The notes beneath the pieces were generated by a model. The model was not told the origin of the DNA and did no database searches. It saw only the letters and a list, made by a program, of their open reading frames with translations. Positions 6,822 to 11,997 of a stretch of 11,997 nt of DNA are shown one piece after another. The DNA lies in contig WRCL01000022.1 of the NCBI GenBank assembly GCA_009783975.1, forward strand, positions 1 through 11,997, read 5' to 3'. A program made the position numbers and the translations under genes. The stretch's first letter is position 1; each line of letters begins with the position of its first letter. The DNA comes from Micrococcales bacterium (GTDB lineage Bacteria; Actinomycetota; Actinomycetes; Actinomycetales; Cellulomonadaceae).

Positions 6822-6888
6822 CCGCACTGTGCAACGGTTTCGTACCACACGTTGCGTCAGTGTTGTACCGCACGTTGCAGCGGACGTC
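6820..6888 (-). repeat. Array B: three tandem 23-bp repeats upstream of a DUF4143 ATPase
   Basis: Contiguous units lie at 6820-6842, 6843-6865 and 6866-6888. Read towards the gene, each unit ends in GCAmmGTGyGGTA while the first ten bases vary. A partial match, GTGCAGTA, recurs 18 bp further on and contains the start codon. The array abuts and slightly overlaps the -10 box. Period and copy number equal those of arrays A and C. Confidence 0.82.
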
Positions 6889-7031
6889 GTCGCCCTCACC
6901 TCAGCCAGCCCAGGGCGATCCGGGACTCGGGGGCTTCCAGAGAGCTGAAGCTGAGGTTCGCCAGGTGCACGTTCGCGCCGGCCGCAGTCAGAGCGAACGC
7001 CAACGGCAAGCCGGCGTATCTCGCGGGAAGG

Positions 7032-8435
7032 CTACAGGCGTTTGGTCTTCTTCAGGTAGGCGCGCAGCTCGGCGAAGGTTCCGTCGTCCTCGCCGTAGGT
7101 GACGATGTTTCGGGCCGTCTCCAGCCACGCGCCGATCGAGCTGCGGGTTGCGGTGGCGGCTCTCTCCAGGTCGGCCATCGTGATCATGCGCGGCTCGCCG
7201 GTGCGCACCGAGTCCATGAGGGCGGCCTCGGTCGCCGACTCGCAGATCAAGGCGATGTCCGCGCCGGTGCACCCGTCGGTCATGCGGGCCAACCGGGCCA
7301 GGTCGACGCCCGCGACGGGACGGTCGGCCAGGTGGTGGTGGAAGACCGCCTGACGGGCTGGTTCGTCCGGGGGCAGCACGACGACCGTGCGGTCAAAACG
7401 CCCAGGCCGCCGCAGGGCCGGGTCGACCTGCCACGGCTGGTTCGTCGCGCCGAGGACGAACACGCCTGCGTTGGAGTCCTCGACGCCGTCGAGCTCGGTC
7501 AACAGCTGGTTGACGACCGAGACCATGGAGTCCGAGGCGTTGGAGCGACGGTGCCCCAACGTGTCCAGCTCGTCGAGGAACACCACGCACGGCGCCAGAC
7601 GACGAGCCTGTTGGAACAGCCGGTGCAGGTTGTTCTCCGACTCTCCCAACCAGCGGTTGAGCACGTCGGTCACCCCGACGGACAAGAACGCCGCACCCAG
7701 CTCACCTGCGACCGCCCGGGCGATGAACGTCTTGCCGCAGCCCGGTGGGCCGTACATCAACAGACCACCGCGCAGAGACTTGCCGTACATCTTGCGCAGC
7801 TCGGGGTTGCGCAGCGGCGCGAGGAACGACACGGTCAGCCGCTGCTTGACCTCGGCCATCCCGCCGACGTCAGCCAGGGTGGTGCGGGGACGTTCTGCCA
7901 GGTAGAGGTCGTCGGAGCCGCCGGTGTCGCCGTCGGCCGAGACGCTGACGAACGGCGGGGGGACGTCGGACCCGAGGTCGGCCTCGGCTTGCGACCAGTT
8001 GAACTGGGAGCCTGCGGCGCCCTGGCCGGGAACCGGTGCGTCAGCGGGGCCCGGGTCAGGCACCACGCCAACCCCAGCCGCGGGGGCCAGGTCAGGCACC
8101 TCACCCCCGGTCGCTGGCGTCAGGTCGGGCACCGCGGCAGCCTCAGGCGCCGGGTTGGGCGCGTCAACCCCGTTCGCACGTGCGGGCCCAGGCGCCGCGG
8201 CAACCCCAGCCGCCACGCTGGTCTCGGGCTCGGGACGGGCGGCGGCGATCGCCTGTGCCATGAGCTCACGCGCCCGGGCATGGCCGGAGTCGATCGCCAG
8301 CGCCGCTAAGACATCGGCGATGGCAGCGTCGACCAGGCCGGCGCCCAGCTCGACCTCGGCCAGGTGGAGCCGCAGGTCGAGGTCCTGCGGGAGCGCAGCG
8401 ACAGCGTTGCGCAGGGCATCGATGGTGGCGTCCAT
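7032..8435 (-). CDS. AAA+ ATPase with TPR-like N-terminus (CDC48/FtsH-type ATPase domain)
   Basis: The product has 467 residues. Residues 1-66 are helical and TPR-like (DLRLHLAEVELGAGLVDAAI). Residues 67-145 are a Pro/Ala linker with repeated VPDL-PA motifs. The classical AAA module follows: LADVGGMAEVKQRL (188-200), Walker A GPPGCGKT (229-236), pore-loop-like NRWLGESE (260-267), Walker B VVFLDELD (284-291), sensor 1 ATN (330-332), arginine fingers in LRRPGRFDR (341-349), and sensor 2 CTGADIA (389-395). A ring-forming unfoldase or remodelling ATPase is expected; no protease domain or membrane segment is present. ATG 8435 is preferred to ATG 8459 because TATCCT ends seven bases before it. It is divergent from a TPR/membrane protein, a possible partner. 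The substrate is unknown. Confidence 0.92.
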   Translation of the reverse strand: MDATIDALRNAVAALPQDLDLRLHLAEVELGAGLVDAAIADVLAALAIDSGHARARELMAQAIAAARPEPETSVAAGVAAAPGPARANGVDAPNPAPEAAAVPDLTPATGGEVPDLAPAAGVGVVPDPGPADAPVPGQGAAGSQFNWSQAEADLGSDVPPPFVSVSADGDTGGSDDLYLAERPRTTLADVGGMAEVKQRLTVSFLAPLRNPELRKMYGKSLRGGLLMYGPPGCGKTFIARAVAGELGAAFLSVGVTDVLNRWLGESENNLHRLFQQARRLAPCVVFLDELDTLGHRRSNASDSMVSVVNQLLTELDGVEDSNAGVFVLGATNQPWQVDPALRRPGRFDRTVVVLPPDEPARQAVFHHHLADRPVAGVDLARLARMTDGCTGADIALICESATEAALMDSVRTGEPRMITMADLERAATATRSSIGAWLETARNIVTYGEDDGTFAELRAYLKKTKRL

Positions 8436-8448
8436 GGCGCCAAGGATA
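8436..8448 (-). promoter_or_regulatory. Leaderless promoter (-10 TATCCT) of the AAA+ ATPase
   Basis: On the minus strand TATCCT (8448 to 8443) is followed by seven bases and ATG at 8435. If used, it excludes the longer reading from ATG 8459. Confidence 0.5.
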
Positions 8449-8507
8449 GCCGCGGTCATGTGCCGAACCTGCGCCCTGGGCGGCCGGTCGTGCCCCTGGC
8501 GCGATCT

Positions 8508-8542
8508 GGGACAGTCCCGGCACCGCGACTACCATCACCCTC
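8508..8542 (+). promoter_or_regulatory. Leaderless promoter of the TPR/membrane protein, with a palindrome at -35
   Basis: TACCAT (8530-8535) is followed by seven bases and GTG at 8543. A perfect 11-bp palindrome, GGGACAGTCCC (8508-8518), covers the position of the -35 box and may be an operator. The whole divergent region between the two genes is 107 bp. Confidence 0.5.
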
Positions 8543-9652
8543 GTGGAACCGAGCGTCGACGACCTCATGGACCAGGCCACCATGTACGTCGAGCGCGAGC
8601 AGTGGGACCGCGCGGCGACCACTGCCCGCCAGTGCCTGCGCCAGGACCCCACCTATGCCCCTGCCCTGCTCGTCCTCGCCCAGGCGTTGACGGCCAGCGG
8701 CGACGACGACGCGGTGCGCACCGGCCAACAAGCGGTCGAGCACCTGCCCGAGGCCCACTTTGCGTGGATCGTCCTCGCCAACGCCCTGACAGGCGCGCCC
8801 GACCCGACGGCGGCGCACCTCCAGCCAGCCGTTGACGCCGCCCAACGAGCGGTCCAGCTCGCACCCCAGGCCGCTGAGGCGCACCGGACACTGGCGCTGA
8901 TGAGCGCGAACGCCGCATGCCTGGACCCGGCCACCTTCTCCCACATGCGCGCCGTCGCATTCGACGCAGCGTTGCAGGCCGTGCGCCTCGACCCGCACAA
9001 CGCGACCAGCCACGCCATGATGGCCTGGGCCTACCACGCCTCTGGGGACCACCGCGGCACCGAGCAGGCCCTGCGGCAAGGGTTGCGCATCGACCCGACC
9101 TGCCCCGTCATCAAGAACATCCAGGGCATGGTCAACCTCGACAATGCGCACACCACCGCCGCTGTCGCCTCGTTCGCCGGGATCTTGCGTGCCGATCCCA
9201 CCCGGACCGACGCGAGCGACACCCTCGACCAAGTTGCTGTGGGGGGCGTCATCGAGGCGCTGCCGGTGCTCGGCCTCATGGCCCTGACGGTCACCTGCTG
9301 GACGCTGGTCGCCATGAACCTGCTGGTCGACGTCGGCTGGCTGCACACAGGACGGGAGGTAGCACTGGGCGTGTGGGTGGTCGGTGCGGCGGCCTGCGCG
9401 GGTCTGCTCCGCCATCTTGTGCGCAGCTGCTCGTGGCGCCAGGTGTGGGCGCGGATCGTCGCGCTGAAGCTCCGCCGCGTCCTGGTCGTCCCAGGGTTGC
9501 TCGCAGCCCTCGCCCTGCTGGTGGTCGCCTCGCCAGAGGCAACGACGGTGCCGCTGGTGCTCCTCGCGCTCTGGGAGGTCGTGTTCTTGTTCGGGTGGGC
9601 CCGGGCGCTGTACCACAGGCACCTCGACACACGGCACACCCGGGCAGTGTGA
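8543..9652 (+). CDS. TPR-repeat protein with C-terminal membrane domain
   Basis: The product has 369 residues. About residues 5-220 are a series of helix pairs of TPR type, with typical spacing around AATTARQCLRQDPTYAPALL, AAQRAVQLAPQAAEAHRTLA and AALQAVRLDPHNATSHAMMA. The C-terminal part has about four hydrophobic segments: 233-262, 272-290, 312-330 and 334-352. There is no signal peptide, so the TPR part is probably cytoplasmic and anchored by the C-terminal helices. A scaffold role, for example recruiting the divergent AAA+ ATPase to the membrane, is an inference from context. GTG 8543 is chosen from the leaderless promoter. Its stop abuts that of the converging gene (TGATCA). Confidence 0.85.
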   Translation: MEPSVDDLMDQATMYVEREQWDRAATTARQCLRQDPTYAPALLVLAQALTASGDDDAVRTGQQAVEHLPEAHFAWIVLANALTGAPDPTAAHLQPAVDAAQRAVQLAPQAAEAHRTLALMSANAACLDPATFSHMRAVAFDAALQAVRLDPHNATSHAMMAWAYHASGDHRGTEQALRQGLRIDPTCPVIKNIQGMVNLDNAHTTAAVASFAGILRADPTRTDASDTLDQVAVGGVIEALPVLGLMALTVTCWTLVAMNLLVDVGWLHTGREVALGVWVVGAAACAGLLRHLVRSCSWRQVWARIVALKLRRVLVVPGLLAALALLVVASPEATTVPLVLLALWEVVFLFGWARALYHRHLDTRHTRAV

Positions 9653-9895
9653 TCAGCCGTCTGACCACTGCGAGACGTCTGGAATGGTGAGGTCCGGGAT
9701 GGTGAACGTCGGCCATGGCACTGTTGGCAGCGGCCGGGGGGTGCGTTCGACGTTCACGACGGGCCGCCTGGTTGGTTCCGGCTCGGGCTCGGGCAGCTGC
9801 GCGACCGCGATGACGCCCACGACGACCAGCGACCCCGCCAGGAGCCCCAGCACGGCCCAGAACCACCGCGGAACCATCCGGGGCACCACTATCAC
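9653..9895 (-). CDS. Small single-pass membrane protein with Pro-rich tail
   Basis: The product has 80 residues. Residues 11-33 (WFWAVLGLLAGSLVVVGVIA) form one membrane helix after a short basic N-terminus. A Pro/Glu/Thr-rich segment (QLPEPEPEPTRRP) follows, then WPTFTIPDLTIPDVSQW. The tail is likely outside the cell. GTG 9895 is preceded by GAGG (9903 to 9900) at a short spacing. I recognise no family. The gene converges on the TPR/membrane gene with directly abutting stop codons. Confidence 0.65.
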   Translation of the reverse strand: MIVVPRMVPRWFWAVLGLLAGSLVVVGVIAVAQLPEPEPEPTRRPVVNVERTPRPLPTVPWPTFTIPDLTIPDVSQWSDG

Positions 9896-9923
9896 CAGGC
9901 CTCATGTCGACGTTGTCGCTCCC

Positions 9924-9929
9924 ACTGTA
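9924..9929 (-). promoter_or_regulatory. Candidate -10 box of the small membrane protein
   Basis: TACAGT on the minus strand would start a transcript near 9917, with a leader of about 22 nt that contains the GAGG ribosome binding site. No clear -35 box is seen. Confidence 0.35.
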
Positions 9930-9988
9930 GGTCACCCGGCGATCGCTCCAGAATCTCTGGTTGAGTCTGGCCGGCCGTCGTCTGGATC

Positions 9989-10017
9989 TTGCGTCTGACC
10001 TGGGGTTTTGGTAGGAT
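9989..10017 (+). promoter_or_regulatory. Promoter of the small ORF and AAA ATPase
   Basis: TTGCGT (9989-9994), a 17-bp spacer and TAGGAT (10012-10017) form the best sigma-70-like promoter in the window. The start would fall near 10023-10024, at the GTG of the small ORF. Just upstream is a small palindrome, CCAGA-3-TCTGG (9948-9960). Confidence 0.6.
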
Positions 10018-10022
10018 GCAGT

Positions 10023-10157
10023 GTGTCGAACCACCCCCGCCAGACCCCGCGGGACCAGCGTGCCCCAAGGTCCCAGAGCACACTCTGCCCGCTCCACGTC
10101 CGGGTGAGAAAAGGGTTGCCCAACACGCTGGCGACCCAAGAGGATAACGGCTCGTGA
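10023..10157 (+). CDS. Candidate 44-residue small protein coupled to the AAA ATPase
   Basis: GTG 10023 lies five bases after the TAGGAT box, so it could be a leaderless start. The frame stays open to a TGA at 10155-10157 that overlaps the GTG of the ATPase (GTGA, 4-bp overlap). The product, starting MSNHPRQTPRDQRAPRSQS and ending LPNTLATQEDNGS, is basic and has no membrane segment or known domain. A purine-rich AAGAGG (10138-10143) inside it could serve as ribosome binding site for the next gene. It may be a real small protein or a regulatory leader peptide; an untranslated leader is the alternative. Confidence 0.45.
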   Translation: MSNHPRQTPRDQRAPRSQSTLCPLHVRVRKGLPNTLATQEDNGS

Positions 10158-11299
10158 CTGCACAGCTCCTCGATGCCATCCTCGGGTCCGGCCTGGACGC
10201 CGGGCCAGTGGCTCCTGCGCTGAACCTGCCTGCGGTCAACGCCAACGACGGGTCCAGTCTGGAGACTGAGCGCTGGGTGGGGATCGGTTTCGCCGAGACC
10301 GTCATCAGCGGTGTCGAGCCGTTCACCGCCGAGGCGAGGCTCGGGCACGACTTCGACCGCACCACGCTGCTGCCCCCAGACGCCGTGGTGCTGCGCTCGT
10401 GCGCCTACCACGACCATCCCGACAAGCCGTTCGTCTTCGCCCAGACCCCGACCGGGCACATCCACATCGGCCAGAACATGGCAACGGTCAGCGCGACCAC
10501 CCCACAGCGCGCTGCCCAGCTGCTGCAGACCGTCGTCGACCGCATCCCACCGGCGAGCGACGACGACCCGACGAAAGCCGAGATCCAGATGTGGCAGGAC
10601 TCGGGCGGCGGCGGCTACAGCCACACCAAGGTGATCGACGTCCCCACCTGGGCCGACGTGCAGCGCAACTACCCTGCCGCGACCGCCGACCAGCTGGCCC
10701 GCCTGGTGACCACGGTCCGTCCGTCGGACGCGTCAGGCAAGCTCGTCGTGTGGTACGGGCTGCCGGGCACCGGCAAGACCACGGCCATCCGCACGCTCAT
10801 GCGCGAGTGGTCGTCGTGGTGCACCCACCACTACATCCCCGACCCGGAGCGGTTCTTCAACTCCGTGCCCTACATGGCGGCCGTGCTCAGCGCTGAGGCC
10901 GACGAGACCGACGACGGCGAGCCGATGCACCGGTTGGTCGTCGTCGAGGACTGCGACGAGTTCATCAGCGGCGACGCCCGGCACCGTTCGGGCAACGCGC
11001 TGGGGCGTCTGCTCAACCTGTCCGACGGCATCATGGGCCAGGGCTCGAAGGTGATCATCTTGCTCACCACCAACGAGGACATCATGTCCTTGCACCCTGC
11101 CCTGACCCGCCCCGGCCGCTGCCTGGCCAAGGTCGAGTTCCACCCCTTCACCGCCGACCAGGCCCGCACCTGGCTCGGCGACCCAACCGCGAAGCTCGGG
11201 TCGCCGACCCCCACCCTGGCCGAGCTGTTCGAGACGCTCAGCTCAACCCCCCGCATCGCGACCCACGACGACACCAGCGCCCCCGGCCTGTACATGTAG
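10154..11299 (+). CDS. AAA ATPase with unknown N-terminal domain (DUF5925-like, from memory)
   Basis: The product has 381 residues. An N-terminal region of about 190 residues without a familiar motif ends in SHTKVIDVPTWADVQRNYPA. An AAA core follows: Walker A GLPGTGKT (202-209), Walker B LVVVEDCDEF (261-270), sensor 1 LLTTNED (303-309) and arginine fingers in LTRPGRC (317-323). The layout resembles actinobacterial ATPases annotated as DUF5925, a recollection rather than a search result. GTG 10154 overlaps the stop of the small ORF by GTGA and has AAGAGG ten bases upstream. The stop TAG is formed by the TA target of a MITE-like insertion plus the first base of that element; without the element the stop would still read TAG. 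The role is unknown. Confidence 0.9.
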   Translation: MTAQLLDAILGSGLDAGPVAPALNLPAVNANDGSSLETERWVGIGFAETVISGVEPFTAEARLGHDFDRTTLLPPDAVVLRSCAYHDHPDKPFVFAQTPTGHIHIGQNMATVSATTPQRAAQLLQTVVDRIPPASDDDPTKAEIQMWQDSGGGGYSHTKVIDVPTWADVQRNYPAATADQLARLVTTVRPSDASGKLVVWYGLPGTGKTTAIRTLMREWSSWCTHHYIPDPERFFNSVPYMAAVLSAEADETDDGEPMHRLVVVEDCDEFISGDARHRSGNALGRLLNLSDGIMGQGSKVIILLTTNEDIMSLHPALTRPGRCLAKVEFHPFTADQARTWLGDPTAKLGSPTPTLAELFETLSSTPRIATHDDTSAPGLYM

Positions 11300-11459
11300 G
11301 CCGTGTTGCGAAAGTCCGTGCGCAAGCGAGGCGCGTCCGGGGCGTGCGCTCGCAAGGCGGAGGACGACAGTCGCAGCAGCGCTGCGGCCGAGGATCGACA
11401 ACGCGGCGAGCGTGCGTGCCGGGCGCGCCGCAGCGCGCAGGGACTTTCGCAACACGGCC
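11299..11459. mobile_element. 161-bp MITE-like element with TA target duplication
   Basis: The termini are GGCCGTGTTGCGAAAGTCC (11299-11317) and its exact complement (11441-11459). Pairing continues inward for six more bases with one mismatch. TA flanks both ends (11297-11298 and 11460-11461), the target duplication typical of IS630/Tc1-mariner-type transposition. There is no room for a transposase, so it must be mobilised in trans. The interior is very GC-rich and partly self-complementary. It inserted into the TA of the TAG stop codon of the ATPase gene without changing the protein, and it may also act as a structured 3' end of the transcript. Confidence 0.8.
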
Positions 11460-11461
11460 TA

Positions 11462-11784
11462 GGTCCCAGGTCCGCCAGGAACGTGCGCCTGCGGTGGCTG
11501 CCTACCCACCGGCAGCCGCCGCACGCCCACGTATCTGCGCTGCCCGGTCCGAGTCACCTCGCGAAAGCAAGCCGTCCACGCGAAACCAAGTCTTCAAACC
11601 CTTGTCTCCGCGTGAAACCCTTGCCTTGGAGGCCATCGGATGACGAGCGCGGTCGTGGAGGCGCTCTCCGGTGGCTGGGTGCGGCTGTATGCCTGATCCT
11701 ACGGAGGTCTAGCGAGCATCTGCGCTGGTCAGGCAGGAAGACGATAGGAACCGTCCCCAGCGTCTTCGCACCCCGTGTCGCAGC
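11462..11784. other. Non-coding stretch between the MITE and the last gene
   Basis: Reading frames across this stretch are arginine-rich or low in protein character and have no motif I recognise. It holds the ordered repeat cluster at 11558-11627 and otherwise nothing that I can name. Confidence 0.5.
11558..11627. repeat. Cluster of four 13-bp repeats separated by inverted hexamers
   Basis: Four related 13-mers are ordered AAAGCAAGCCGTC (11564-11576), AAACCAAGTCTTC (11583-11595), AAACCCTTGTCTC (11596-11608) and AAACCCTTGCCTT (11615-11627). CACGCG separates the first pair and its complement CGCGTG the second pair. CTCGCG precedes the first. The layout 13-6-13-13-6-13 is orderly and resembles a multi-site operator or iteron group. 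Confidence 0.5.
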
Positions 11785-11997
11785 TCACGGTGGGCCCCAC
11801 GGTGTGTAGCCGTCGAGGGTGGCGATGATCGAAGTGTTGATCGGCGTCGTGGCGTCGGACACCATCAGGCGCCAGTCCCCGTCGACCCACACCAGCGGGT
11901 ACGACATCGTGATCAGGAACGTCTTTCCCTGGCTATGGCCCTTGAAAGCCATGTCGACCACGACAGAATCGCCGGTGTACCCAAGGATCCGAAACGC
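11785..11997 (-). CDS. C-terminal 70 residues of an unknown protein, possibly conjugation-related
   Basis: A frame enters from the right edge and ends at TGA (11787 to 11785). It reads AFRILGYTGDSVVVDMAFKG, then KTFLITMSYPLVWVDGDWRL, and ends in IIATLDGYTPWGPP. A strand-rich segment with W-x-D-GDW-L and a terminal GY-PWG motif recalls membrane-linked proteins in actinobacterial conjugative-element clusters, which have NTF2-like C-termini. That comparison is from memory and tentative. Codon use fits a real gene. Confidence 0.65.
   Translation of the reverse strand, partial: AFRILGYTGDSVVVDMAFKGHSQGKTFLITMSYPLVWVDGDWRLMVSDATTPINTSIIATLDGYTPWGPP

Noticed and set aside
6889..7031. A possible gene remnant downstream of the AAA+ ATPase (minus strand)
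   Set aside because: One frame reads protein-like for about 45 codons (for example LSFSSLEAPESRIALGWLR), but there is no start and no known family, so it is not listed as a feature.
6693..8309. A 538-residue reading frame on the plus strand
   Set aside because: It lies opposite two well-supported minus-strand ATPases, has no domain, and is explained by GC-rich antisense codon bias.
8456..9637. A 393-residue reading frame on the minus strand
   Set aside because: It is antisense to the TPR/membrane protein and has biased Arg/Gly/His-rich composition without motifs.
11303..11809. A 168-residue reading frame after the last ATPase
   Set aside because: It crosses the MITE and the repeat cluster, is rich in Arg and Ser, and shows no domain.
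1..11997. tRNA, rRNA or riboswitch genes
   Set aside because: No cloverleaf with a TTCGANNC-type T-loop and acceptor pairing, and no recognisable rRNA or riboswitch core, was seen on reading both strands.

Overview
The window is GC-rich DNA from a high-GC Gram-positive bacterium (Actinomycetota; a more exact placement would be a guess). This rests on the strong G/C third-position bias, on many genes whose GTG or ATG start lies only 6-7 nt after a TANNNT -10 box (leaderless transcription), and on an AAA ATPase that resembles actinobacterial families. It reads as an accessory region: paralogous ATPases, a toxin-antitoxin pair, a duplicated toxin fragment, palindromic repeats, broken genes, a MITE-like insertion and, at the right edge, the end of a gene that may belong to a conjugative element.

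Layout. 1-643: the N-terminal part of an AAA_14/DUF4143 ATPase (minus strand, cut by the window edge), its leaderless promoter and a 23-bp tandem-repeat array. 716-1842: a Phd/YefM-type antitoxin and a VapC-like PIN toxin (minus strand) between two copies of a long palindromic repeat, with repeat-rich non-coding DNA upstream of the antitoxin. 1921-3404: an OmpA-domain lipoprotein gene broken by two frameshifts. 3413-3772: a possible membrane-protein scrap and a dead copy of the vapC 3' end. 3841-5218: a second AAA_14/DUF4143 ATPase with its own 23-bp array. 5300-6888: a third such ATPase on the minus strand, again with a 23-bp array, followed by a coupled but frameshifted small gene. 7032-11299: an AAA+ ATPase with a helical, TPR-like N-terminus, a divergent TPR/membrane protein, a small membrane-anchored protein, a 44-codon small ORF and a second AAA ATPase. 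11299-11459: a 161-bp MITE-like element exactly at the stop codon of that ATPase. 11462-11784: non-coding DNA with a short repeat cluster. 11785-11997: the C-terminus of a minus-strand gene.

The most striking observation is that all three AAA_14/DUF4143 genes, on both strands and with diverged proteins, carry three head-to-tail repeats of exactly 23 bp directly against a leaderless -10 box. The repeat sequence differs from gene to gene, while the period, copy number and position are the same. This suggests a family-wide cis-element, possibly a binding site for each gene's own product.

The 7.0-11.3 kb cluster (AAA+ ATPase, TPR/membrane protein, small anchored protein, small ORF, AAA ATPase) may be a functional module, but the sequence does not show what it does. 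Three apparent frameshifts in two genes could be real decay or assembly indels.
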